From a bacterium (lineage in GTDB: Bacteria > Pseudomonadota > Gammaproteobacteria > Burkholderiales > Thiobacillaceae), in contig WOUQ01000012.1 of assembly GCA_009772925.1 (NCBI GenBank), positions 1 through 59,140 of the forward strand: a stretch of 59,140 nt of DNA. The letters are read 5' to 3'. Below the pieces are notes generated by a model. The model did not search any database. It was not told where the DNA came from and saw nothing but the letters and a program-made list of their open reading frames with translations. A program made the translations under genes and the position numbers. Shown one piece after another: positions 46,404-53,645 of the stretch; position 1 is the stretch's first letter; each line of letters begins with the position of its first letter.

Positions 46404-47411
46404 ATGCACACCGGCACCACGCTCACCCAGTTCATCATCGAGGAACAACGCCACATCGCAGGCGCCACCGGCGATTTCACCGCCCTGCTGAACGACCTGG
46501 TCACCGCCATCAAGGTCATCTCCAACACCGTCAACAAGGGTGCCCTGGTGGGCGTGATGGGCGCGCTGGACAGCCAGAACGTGCAGGGCGAGACGCAGAA
46601 GAAGCTGGACGTGATCACCAACGACATCATGATCCGCACCAACGAGTGGGCCGGCCACCTGGCGGGCATGGCCTCGGAGGAGATGGACGAGGTCTACCCC
46701 ATCCCCCACCGCTATCCCTTGGGCAAGTACCTGCTGGTGTTCGACCCGCTGGACGGTTCCAGCAACGTCGACATCAACATCTCGGTCGGCACCATTTTCT
46801 CCATCCTGCGCGCGCCGGTGCCCAACCGCGCCGCCGCCGAGACCGACTTCCTGCAGCCCGGCGTCAGGCAGGTCTGTGCCGGCTATGCGCTGTACGGTTC
46901 CTCCACCATGCTGGTGCTGACCATGGGTCACGGCGTCAACGGCTTCACCCTGGACCGGGAAGTGGGCGAGTTCATCCTCACCCATCCGGACATGAAGATT
47001 CCCGCCGACACCAAGGAATTCGCCATCAATGCCTCCAACCAGCGCTTCTGGGAACCGCCGGTGCAGCGTTACGTGGAGGAATGCCTGCAAGGCAAGGAAG
47101 GCCCGCGCGGCCGCGACTTCAACATGCGCTGGGTCGCCTCCATGGTGGCCGAGGTGCACCGCATCCTTACCCGCGGCGGCATCTTCATGTATCCGCGCGA
47201 CACCAAGGACCCGGGCAAACCCGGCAAGCTGCGCCTGATGTACGAAGCCAACCCGATGAGTTTCATTGTCGAGCAGGCGGGTGGCGCCTCATCGACCGGC
47301 TACGAGCGCATCCTGGATATCGCGCCGGAGGGATTGCACCAGAGGGTGCCGGTGATCCTGGGCTCGAAGAACGAGGTGGAGGTGGTGGTGGGGTACCACG
47401 GACAGCACTGA
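46404..47411 (+). CDS. fbp: Fructose-1,6-bisphosphatase class 1
   Basis: FBPase removes phosphate from fructose 1,6-bisphosphate in gluconeogenesis and the Calvin cycle. The 335-residue protein has the metal-binding DPLDGSSN (from D114) and the C-terminal [12 protein letters not shown], all intact; GAGGAA precedes the ATG. Codons 249-335 are a second version of a sequence also present at 48135-48395. This intact tail uses AGG, TTG and ATT codons that are rare in the rest of the gene, and no terminator follows, so the tail may be of foreign origin. Confidence 0.95.
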   Translation: MHTGTTLTQFIIEEQRHIAGATGDFTALLNDLVTAIKVISNTVNKGALVGVMGALDSQNVQGETQKKLDVITNDIMIRTNEWAGHLAGMASEEMDEVYPIPHRYPLGKYLLVFDPLDGSSNVDINISVGTIFSILRAPVPNRAAAETDFLQPGVRQVCAGYALYGSSTMLVLTMGHGVNGFTLDREVGEFILTHPDMKIPADTKEFAINASNQRFWEPPVQRYVEECLQGKEGPRGRDFNMRWVASMVAEVHRILTRGGIFMYPRDTKDPGKPGKLRLMYEANPMSFIVEQAGGASSTGYERILDIAPEGLHQRVPVILGSKNEVEVVVGYHGQH

Positions 47412-47427
47412 CTTCGGCGGGCGCGAC

Positions 47428-47847
47428 CTACAACAGCGTGAAACCGGCTCCATCCGGCAGGCGGTAGCGGGAGAAATCGGCGACGTCCACGGTCATGATT
47501 TCCAGGATGCCGGTTTCCACGGCTAGCCAATACAGGCTGGCATCCGCCAGGTCCATTTCCCGCTTGCCCGGCTCGGTGTAACGCGTCATCCATTCGATGA
47601 TGTCACCCAGGTGATGGGGATCGAAGGGGTACACCTGGACGCCGCCCAATTCTATCCAGCGCAGCATTTCAAATCGCTGTGGCGGGTCCAGCAGATAGGC
47701 GGCCTCCACCACGCACGGCCAGGTGGTCAGCAGCCGTAAGCCGTGCTCGCCCAGATCACGTAAAAGCCCGTCAAAGCGGGCATGGTGCTTGTCATCCGGG
47801 GCGAACAGGGCCAGCAGCGGGCCGGCGTCAAGCAGAACGTTGCGCAC
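47428..47847 (-). CDS. PIN-domain toxin (VapC-like)
   Basis: The 139-residue protein has PIN ribonuclease features: the first acidic residue D7 in [13 protein letters not shown] in VVEAAYLL, and the later acids in EMDLADASLYWLA and TVDVADF. Such toxins cut tRNA or rRNA until bound by the antitoxin. It overlaps the upstream antitoxin by 20 bases. The stop lies 17 bases from the fbp stop, convergent. Confidence 0.88.
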   Translation of the reverse strand: MRNVLLDAGPLLALFAPDDKHHARFDGLLRDLGEHGLRLLTTWPCVVEAAYLLDPPQRFEMLRWIELGGVQVYPFDPHHLGDIIEWMTRYTEPGKREMDLADASLYWLAVETGILEIMTVDVADFSRYRLPDGAGFTLL

Positions 47848-48067
47848 GCAGTCTGGCCTTGAACCTGTCTCCGGTCGCCTCCGAGGTATCGACCGCTCCC
47901 ATCGGTGTTCCGCTGCGCGCCTCTCGCAGCAAGTCGTAAGGGTTTTTCATGCCCAGTACGCGCTCGATCGCGTCGCGCACGAAATCGCTTTTGCTGATGC
48001 CAAGCCGATGCGCTTCCTGTTCGATACGCGCTTCGACCAGAGGATCCAGTCGCAGGGACAAGGCCAT
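47828..48067 (-). CDS. Ribbon-helix-helix antitoxin (CopG/VapB-like)
   Basis: The 79-residue protein begins [23 protein letters not shown], a ribbon-helix-helix DNA-binding motif with the [14 protein letters not shown] helix, followed by a tail suited to binding the toxin. GGAG lies before the ATG. It is the first gene of the pair and should repress its own promoter through the palindromes at 48087-48111. Confidence 0.86.
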   Translation of the reverse strand: MALSLRLDPLVEARIEQEAHRLGISKSDFVRDAIERVLGMKNPYDLLREARSGTPMGAVDTSEATGDRFKARLRAQRSA

Positions 48068-48086
48068 GTTGGACTCCGTATGTTTG

Positions 48087-48111
48087 TATTACGGAATACA
48101 CGATATCGTGC
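48087..48111 (-). promoter_or_regulatory. Palindromes upstream of the antitoxin gene, candidate operator
   Basis: GTATTACGGAATAC (48087-48100) has 5-bp inverted arms, and CACGATATCGTG (48100-48111) is a perfect 12-bp palindrome. They stand 20-44 bases before the antitoxin ATG, the usual place for autoregulation by a ribbon-helix-helix antitoxin. Confidence 0.5.
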
Positions 48112-48131
48112 GAGATGTATGGAGGCAAGGG

Positions 48132-48395
48132 GTCGCCGAGGTACACCGCATCCTCACGCGCGGCGGCATCTTCATGTGCCCGCGCGACACCAAGGACCCC
48201 GGCAAGGCCGGCAAGCTGCGCCTGATGTACGAGGCCAACCCGATGAGCTTCATCGTCGAGCAGGCGGGCGGGGCGTCATCGACCGGCTATGAGCGGATTC
48301 TCGACATCCAGCCGGAAGGCCTGCACCAGCGCGTGCCGGTGATTCTGGGGTCGAAGAAGGAAGTGGAAGTGGTAGAGGGGTACCACGACGGCTGA
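48132..48395 (+). pseudogene. fbp: Detached 3' fragment of fbp
   Basis: The segment encodes [14 protein letters not shown]... to a TGA at 48393-48395, corresponding to FBPase residues 249 to the end. It has no start and is cut off from the rest of fbp by the toxin-antitoxin pair. Compared with the intact tail it differs in about five residues (for example Y to C in FMYPRD) and many silent bases, so the two are not a fresh copy of one another. Its codons (CGC, CTG) fit the host, and the terminator follows it, so it may be the original end of fbp. Confidence 0.9.
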
Positions 48396-48415
48396 AGGGC
48401 GGCGCTCTCACCAAG

Positions 48416-48440
48416 AACGGGGCTTAGGCCCCGTTTTCTT
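48416..48440. terminator. Intrinsic terminator, probably original for fbp
   Basis: AACGGGGC (48416-48423) pairs with GCCCCGTT (48428-48435) around a TTAG loop and is followed by TTCTTTC. It lies 20 bases after the fbp fragment and overlaps the stop codon of the converging nucleotidyltransferase gene. Confidence 0.7.
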
Positions 48441-49512
48441 TCTTGGACGCCTCCTCATTGCGTTCCGCAAGAAAGGCCTTGTAGAACAGGTGGGGGATAA
48501 GCAGGTGGAGGGGCATGCGCAGCCAGTGGCCGCGGACGTAGAGAAGCCAACGGCCCATTTCAGACCATGTGTCGGCACAGCTGGCGTGCTGGGGGGCCAG
48601 GGCGCGGCCGAACATGGCATCCATGAACGCCGGCAAGGCGGGGCCCCATGTCTTCCAGGGACCGGCAGGGACAGGGGTATCCAGGATGGCGTTGCAGTAG
48701 CGCAGGGCGTAGTAGAGCGGTCGGGTCAGGTTGAGCTCAGCTGCCCGCTCTTCCAGCTCCGCCCAGAAGCCCGACTCCCGCGCCGGGAATAATCGCAACA
48801 GGGCATCCAGATCGGCCAGATCTCTCAGGCTGTGGTTGTATTCCCCCTCGGTGAACAAGTGTGTTGCGCTATGCAGCAGCATGTCGGTCGGGGCCAGGAC
48901 GTAAAGGTTCGGGTATCCGTCCAGGGCTATAGCCTTGGCGAACAAGAGTTCTGGCTGGCTCTTGATGCGGGCGGTGAGGGGTAGGATGGCATGGTGGAGG
49001 TCTATGACCGTCATGCGCCGGATATGCTGCAACGGCGGAATCTCGTGCATCCACTTGCGGTAATAGCGGTGGTCGTAAGGCGTGTGATGCCCTCCCGCCC
49101 AACCGTGGAAATTCAGGATCTTTTCGGCAGTGGCCAAGTGTGCCGCGGGGACGAGTAGGTCGATGTCCGAGAAGGTCCGGCCGAGTGAGCAGGGCAGCTC
49201 GGACATGACATAGGCGGCGCCCTTGAGGAGCACCACGGGGATATCGCTCCCTTCGAAGGCGGCTTGGATCCTATCCACCTCGAAGCGGACTGCCTGGTTT
49301 TGCCGGTTCGCGACGATGCGGGCGCCTTCCAGATACTCGCCCGGTCTCCCCGAGACGCTGAGGCCTTGCGCCTCTGCCAGCCAAGCCAGTCGGGCGACCA
49401 GGCCCGCTCGCCTGGCCTGTGGTATCAGGATGTCCCACTGGGAAAGGCTCAGGCCTCCGAGCTTCTGGGGATTGCGGAGGATGCCCGCCAACAATGAATC
49501 GCGCGCCAGCAT
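48424..49512 (-). CDS. Nucleotidyltransferase family protein of the HprK-related cluster
   Basis: The 362-residue protein has the minimal nucleotidyltransferase signature: VVLLKGAAYV, then a GRTFSDIDLLVP metal-binding D-x-D block, and a later acid in VIDLHHAI, as in the NTP_transf_5 family. Such proteins may add a nucleotide or phosphate to a protein or peptide. It ends the minus-strand run of exported protein, PqqD-like, kinase and this gene. AGGA precedes the ATG. Substrate unknown. Confidence 0.8.
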   Translation of the reverse strand: MLARDSLLAGILRNPQKLGGLSLSQWDILIPQARRAGLVARLAWLAEAQGLSVSGRPGEYLEGARIVANRQNQAVRFEVDRIQAAFEGSDIPVVLLKGAAYVMSELPCSLGRTFSDIDLLVPAAHLATAEKILNFHGWAGGHHTPYDHRYYRKWMHEIPPLQHIRRMTVIDLHHAILPLTARIKSQPELLFAKAIALDGYPNLYVLAPTDMLLHSATHLFTEGEYNHSLRDLADLDALLRLFPARESGFWAELEERAAELNLTRPLYYALRYCNAILDTPVPAGPWKTWGPALPAFMDAMFGRALAPQHASCADTWSEMGRWLLYVRGHWLRMPLHLLIPHLFYKAFLAERNEEASKKENGA

Positions 49513-49559
49513 GATGGTCCTAACGGCAAGATGCCGCGGATTCTAACTTGGGGGAAGGC

Positions 49560-50483
49560 CTAGCTTGCGGCGGAGGTTGGCGGCGCCAGCCTGGAGAAGG
49601 TCTCCACGGCGTCGTCCAAGCGGCTGTATGCGAAGCTGAAACATTCGCACCGGTCAATGGTGTCGGCCAGGACGCGAAAGCCTTCCTCGCCCAAGGCGCT
49701 GTAATTGAAGGCGCTGTCCGCGAGCTGCATGAAGGCCTCGCCCTTTGGCATGGTGACAAGGCGAGGCGAGGCGCCCGCCTCGTATCTGGGGAAGATCACC
49801 CAGGCAGGCGGGGCCGGTTCATGCGCCCGCCTGACACTGTTGTCCGGGGCACGCAAGTGGGCGACGGTGCCCTTGCTGGTCTCCGTGGCCGGCTCTCCGA
49901 TCACCGCCCCGGGCTCAAAGGCGCGGATGATGTCGATGGACTGGTTCTTCAGGTTGACAGGCCGGGCGATGGGCATGAGCAAGCCGCTGCGACGTGAAAC
50001 CAGCGCCAGTTCGTCCGACAGCAGGCGCCAGCCCCGCTGCACCAGCGCCGCGCAGAGGGTGCTTTTTCCGGAGCCCGGCGGGGCGGGCAGGATGGCCGCG
50101 TGGCCGTTCCGCTCGATGACCCCCGCATGGATGGTCAGGTACTGGTGACAGTGGCTGGAGATGCACCAGTTCAGCCCCCATTCCAGCAGGGCATAGCCGT
50201 GTTGCACGGGCAGGGGCTTGAAGGGGATGTGGCCATCATGGGAGAACAGCACCTGGGGCCGCAACCAGCGCCGTAAGCCTCCTGGCGAAGCCACGGTCAC
50301 ATGAAAGTCAGCGAAACCGTTTTCCTCGCCCAGGGGAAAATTGCCGTACATGAGCGATATGCCGTCCATCACGCTTGGCAGGCCGGTGCGTAGGTTGACG
50401 GTGAACTCGCCCATGCGCAACCGCAGTCCACCCTCGCGGAGCCGGTCGTGCAAGTCAGCGGGGGTCAGTTGGGAGAGAAGCAA
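49560..50483 (-). CDS. HprK-related kinase (HprK-rel-A type)
   Basis: The 307-residue protein resembles the C-terminal kinase domain of HPr kinase: Walker A PPGSGKST at 135-142, preceded by a conserved histidine near 119 (TIHAGV), and followed by LLSDELALV. It is not a true HprK, which works on HPr in the PTS; related kinases act in lasso-peptide and similar gene clusters. It overlaps the PqqD-like gene by 19 bases, so the two are made together. The substrate is not known. Confidence 0.82.
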   Translation of the reverse strand: MLLSQLTPADLHDRLREGGLRLRMGEFTVNLRTGLPSVMDGISLMYGNFPLGEENGFADFHVTVASPGGLRRWLRPQVLFSHDGHIPFKPLPVQHGYALLEWGLNWCISSHCHQYLTIHAGVIERNGHAAILPAPPGSGKSTLCAALVQRGWRLLSDELALVSRRSGLLMPIARPVNLKNQSIDIIRAFEPGAVIGEPATETSKGTVAHLRAPDNSVRRAHEPAPPAWVIFPRYEAGASPRLVTMPKGEAFMQLADSAFNYSALGEEGFRVLADTIDRCECFSFAYSRLDDAVETFSRLAPPTSAAS

Positions 50484-50737
50484 GTACGGCTCAACAGGCC
50501 CTTGGTCTGCAGTTCGCCCACGACCGCATGCAGGTGTGCCAGAAACGCCTGATCAGCCTTGACGCCGACTTGGCGAGCGATGGAAACGGCCATGCGCTCC
50601 AGATCCCAACTGCCCTCCGTAGCCGCCAAGAGGACCTGCGCGGCCAGGCCATTGACCAAGTGGGTGTCGCCCGAGCGAAGGGCATGGACGACGCACTGAT
50701 CGTCCCAGCAACGGATCTGCATCAGGGGCTGCGACAA
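50465..50737 (-). CDS. PqqD-like protein (RiPP recognition element type)
   Basis: The 90-residue protein fits the PqqD fold, with a variable N-terminal strand region (CVVHALRSGDTHLVN) and helices up to VVGELQTKGLL. PqqD-type domains bind the leader of a peptide and present it to modifying enzymes. It is co-transcribed with the HprK-like kinase and is 4 bases from the exported-protein gene. No radical SAM enzyme or cyclase is nearby. Confidence 0.75.
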   Translation of the reverse strand: MSQPLMQIRCWDDQCVVHALRSGDTHLVNGLAAQVLLAATEGSWDLERMAVSIARQVGVKADQAFLAHLHAVVGELQTKGLLSRTCFSPN

Positions 50738-50741
50738 GGGC

Positions 50742-51407
50742 TCAGAAGACGGAGCCAGGATCGTTCAGGTAGGCTTTGATGGTGTCCGCGTACCATTTCT
50801 TGCCTGCCGTGGGCGCGAAGAAACCGTTGCGTGCGAATTCGTCCTCGATGCCGCGGACACTGGGGTCGGGGCCAATGGCCTGGATGACACCTCCGTACTT
50901 TCCAGAAGCCGCATTGAGTAGGCCCGCGACGAACCACTTGGCAAGATCTGCTGGACCAGGAAATGGTGCATTTGGTGTTAAGCCATTCAGGACTTCCCAC
51001 AAGCTGTAGGACTGATTGTTGCCCTTGGCCATGTTGAGGAATGGACCTGCCGTAAAAAGCGGATGGAACGGGTCGCTAGGTTTAATGCCTGGGTTCCCGG
51101 TGCCAGGCCAAGCTTGATTTTGCTGCACTTGGCCACCGTTGTTTTTGGGGGCATTGTCAATCCACCACTGCGGGGTTTGTGGGGAGCATCCGGTTGTAAT
51201 GGGGTTGTGCTGGCTATGGTTACCCGATCCTGCAGCGGAGGGGGTCAGGCAGGTCGCACCCAGCACCGGCCGGCTGGCCAGGGTGGCCAGAACCACCGGG
51301 GCGGCGAGTCCGGCTTTGCCAAACGAGCGGCGGGATTGATCCACGGTGGGGGAGTTCTGCTGAACGTCCCTGGGGAGATCCGGTTGAGGGTGTTGTTGCT
51401 TGTTCAT
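50742..51407 (-). CDS. Tat-exported protein of unknown function, possible substrate of the cluster
   Basis: No family is recognised. The 221-residue protein has a twin-arginine signal near residues 25-51 with SRRSFGKAG and a hydrophobic core ending LGA. The mature part has only two cysteines (53 and 74), is rich in proline, glycine, asparagine and tryptophan, and ends LNDPGSVF. GGAG precedes the ATG. It opens the operon and the 5' leader is AT-richer than the surroundings. As the only exported small protein in the cluster, it is the natural candidate for modification by the kinase and nucleotidyltransferase. Confidence 0.6.
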   Translation of the reverse strand: MNKQQHPQPDLPRDVQQNSPTVDQSRRSFGKAGLAAPVVLATLASRPVLGATCLTPSAAGSGNHSQHNPITTGCSPQTPQWWIDNAPKNNGGQVQQNQAWPGTGNPGIKPSDPFHPLFTAGPFLNMAKGNNQSYSLWEVLNGLTPNAPFPGPADLAKWFVAGLLNAASGKYGGVIQAIGPDPSVRGIEDEFARNGFFAPTAGKKWYADTIKAYLNDPGSVF

Positions 51408-51551
51408 GCTCGTGCTCCACGATGGCTTGTCTGGATACTAGCAAGCCATGTGCCATGATCGCAAACCCCAATAATTCCGCGCCCTCCGGAGGTTGGCAAC
51501 ACAGCTTAGTAGCGATTTACCCGAACAATGTAAAGAATTTCGACACTCGGA

Positions 51552-52493
51552 CTAGGGTTCAGCACCCAGGCCGCTGAACCGGCCAATACTCAGGCGTTCA
51601 ACCCCAGACAGGTCGGTCAACGCTGTAACACGGGTGAATCCGGCTTGACGCAGGAGTGTCTGACAAGAATCCTTTTGGTCAAAGCCGTGCTCGATCAATA
51701 GCCAGCCGCCTTGGACCAGGCGGGCAGGAGCCCCGACGATGATGGCGCGAATCGCGTCCAGGCCGTCATATCCGGAAACAAGGGCGCCGACAGGTTCACC
51801 TAGCAGGTCTCCTCGCCGCAGGTGCTCGTTTCCTGAAGTGATGTAGGGCGGATTCCCGACGATCATGTCGAAATTTTTTACACTCAGATCGGCATACCAG
51901 TCGCTCAAGATCCAGGTGATCTGGTCCGCGCCGAGGCGGCGTGCGTTATCCCGCGCCACGGCGAGGGCTTGGGCGGAGGCGTCGAGGGCGCTGACTTCAG
52001 CCCGCGGTCGTTCCAGCGCCAGGCTGATGGCGATGCAGCCGCTGCCGGTGCCGAGGTCGAGGACGCGCGCGGGGCGCTCCGGCGGCAGGCGGTCCAGGGC
52101 GGCTTCCACCAGCAATTCGGTTTCCGGGCGGGGAATGAGCACGTCGGGCGTGACGCGGAAGACGCGGCCGTAGAACTCGCGCTCGCCCAGGATGTAGGCG
52201 ACCGGCTCGCCGCCGGCGCGGCGGGCGAGCAGGGCTTCGATGGCCACGGTCTGGGCCGGGCTGAGCGTGTCGCGGTCGTGGGCGATGAGCCAGGAGCGTT
52301 CGACGCCGAGGCCGCGGGCGATGAGGATTTGCGCTTCCAGGCGGGCTTCGCGGCGTTCGAGGCCGAGCGCGGCTTGCAGGCGCGCGGCGGCTTCGCGCAT
52401 CAGGTCGGCGACGCGGGGAGCCGTGCCCGGCCGGCCCTCTCCCCCGGCCCCTCCCCCCGGGGGGGAGGGGAGAACGTCGGCCTCGCGCCTCAT
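51552..52493 (-). CDS. prmC: Release factor glutamine methyltransferase PrmC
   Basis: PrmC methylates the GGQ glutamine of release factors. The SAM site VLDLGTGSGCIA and catalytic NPPYITSG are intact. The ORF from ATG 52493 begins with about 25 residues encoded by a GC palindrome (DVLPSPPGGGAGGEG), not part of the family; an ATG at 52400 (MREAAARLQA) fits E. coli PrmC better. It lies just after prfA, as usual. The last third of the gene (51552 to about 51930) is visibly lower in GC than the first part. Confidence 0.9.
   Translation of the reverse strand: MRREADVLPSPPGGGAGGEGRPGTAPRVADLMREAAARLQAALGLERREARLEAQILIARGLGVERSWLIAHDRDTLSPAQTVAIEALLARRAGGEPVAYILGEREFYGRVFRVTPDVLIPRPETELLVEAALDRLPPERPARVLDLGTGSGCIAISLALERPRAEVSALDASAQALAVARDNARRLGADQITWILSDWYADLSVKNFDMIVGNPPYITSGNEHLRRGDLLGEPVGALVSGYDGLDAIRAIIVGAPARLVQGGWLLIEHGFDQKDSCQTLLRQAGFTRVTALTDLSGVERLSIGRFSGLGAEP
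52448..52470. repeat. GC-rich hairpin between prfA and prmC
   Basis: CCCCTCCCCCC (52448-52458) is complementary to 52460-52470 with one base between, a nearly perfect short palindrome of the CTCTCCCCC...GGGGGAG type. It is part of a low-complexity stretch (about 52436-52475) read in frame by the longer form of prmC. Confidence 0.65.
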
Positions 52494-52497
52494 CCGT

Positions 52498-53580
52498 TCA
52501 CTCTTCCCCGGCCAGGGCGGCGAGCAGTTCGGCCTGGTGCTCGGCGGTGAGGGCCTGGATCAGTTCGTCCAGCTCGCCTTCCATGACGAAGCTCAGCTTG
52601 TACAGCGTCAGGTTGATGCGGTGGTCGGTGACCCGGCCCTGCGGGAAGTTGTAGGTGCGGATGCGGTCGGAGCGGTCGCCGGTGCCGATCAGGCTCTTGC
52701 GCGTGCTGGCATCCTTCGCCTGGGCTTCCCGGTCGCGCTGGTCCTTCAGGCGGGCCGCCAAGACCGACAGGGCCTGGGCCTTGTTGCGGTGCTGTGAGCG
52801 GTCGTCCTGGCATTCCACCACCAGGCCGCTGGGCAGGTGGGTGATGCGCACGGCCGAGTCGGTCTTGTTGATGTGCTGGCCGCCGGCGCCGCTGGCGCGG
52901 AAGGTGTCGATGCGCAGGTCGGCGGGGTGGATGTCGATCTCGCCGGCCTCGGCCGCTTCCGGCATCACCGCGACGGTGCAGGCGGAGGTGTGGATGCGGC
53001 CCTGGGCCTCGGTCTCCGGCACACGCTGGACGCGGTGGCCGCCGGATTCGAACTTGAGTTTGGAATAAGCGCCAGTGCCTACGATGCGGGCGATGACCTC
53101 CTTGTAGCCGCCCACCTCGCCTTCGCTTTCCGAAACCACTTCCACCTTCCAGCCCTGGCGCTCGGCGTAGCGCGCGTACATGCGGAACAGGTCGCCGGCG
53201 AACAGGGCGGATTCGTTGCCGCCGGTGCCGGCGCGGATTTCCAGGAAAATGTTGCGCGCGTCGTTGGGGTCCCTGGGCAGCAGCAGGACTTGCAGTTGCT
53301 CGTCCAGTTCGGCGAGGCGGGCCTGCGCCGCCTCGATTTCCTCCTGGGCGAAATCCTTCATGTCCGGATCGGACAGCAGGCTTTCGGCGGTGGCCAGATC
53401 AGCGCGGGCCTGCTGCCAGGCCAGGTAGTGCTCCACCACCGGGGTGATATCTGCGTGTTCCTGGTTGAGCTTGCGGTACTGGGCGAGGTCCGCCGTGGCG
53501 CGCTCGTCGGCCAACAGGCGATCGAGCTCCTCGCGGCGCAGGGCGAGATGTTCGAGTTTCGCTTGCAGGCTGGGTTTCAT
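52498..53580 (-). CDS. prfA: Peptide chain release factor 1
   Basis: RF1 ends translation at UAA and UAG. The 360-residue protein has [16 protein letters not shown] with the catalytic GGQ, and the start [10 protein letters not shown] at 53580 gives normal family length. It follows hemA on the same strand. The upstream extension to 53616 is rejected since it runs into the palindrome. Confidence 0.97.
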   Translation of the reverse strand: MKPSLQAKLEHLALRREELDRLLADERATADLAQYRKLNQEHADITPVVEHYLAWQQARADLATAESLLSDPDMKDFAQEEIEAAQARLAELDEQLQVLLLPRDPNDARNIFLEIRAGTGGNESALFAGDLFRMYARYAERQGWKVEVVSESEGEVGGYKEVIARIVGTGAYSKLKFESGGHRVQRVPETEAQGRIHTSACTVAVMPEAAEAGEIDIHPADLRIDTFRASGAGGQHINKTDSAVRITHLPSGLVVECQDDRSQHRNKAQALSVLAARLKDQRDREAQAKDASTRKSLIGTGDRSDRIRTYNFPQGRVTDHRINLTLYKLSFVMEGELDELIQALTAEHQAELLAALAGEE

Positions 53581-53589
53581 GGGAATGTT

Positions 53590-53645
53590 GTAGGAGCGGC
53601 CTTGGCCGCGATCCACCGTGCAATCGCGGCCAAGGCCGCTCCTAC
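53590..53645. repeat. REP-like palindrome at the end of hemA
   Basis: GTAGGAGCGGCCTTGGCCGC at 53590 onwards pairs perfectly over 23 bases (53590-53612) with 53623-53645. This is the common GTAGGAGCGGC repeat type. The hemA stop codon TAG (53642-53644) is contributed by the right arm. Confidence 0.85.

Noticed and set aside
47412-48131. Integron cassette or integrative element carrying the toxin-antitoxin pair
   Set aside because: No attC-like site, integrase or tRNA end is visible; the only flanking repeat is the fbp tail itself, which is far longer than an attachment core.
49560-50483. True HPr kinase/phosphorylase
   Set aside because: The N-terminal HprK domain and the adjacent HPr/PTS genes are absent; sequence outside the Walker A region is too different.
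48424-51407. Lasso-peptide biosynthesis cluster
   Set aside because: An asparagine-synthetase-like cyclase and a leader protease are missing, and the exported protein is far longer than a lasso precursor.
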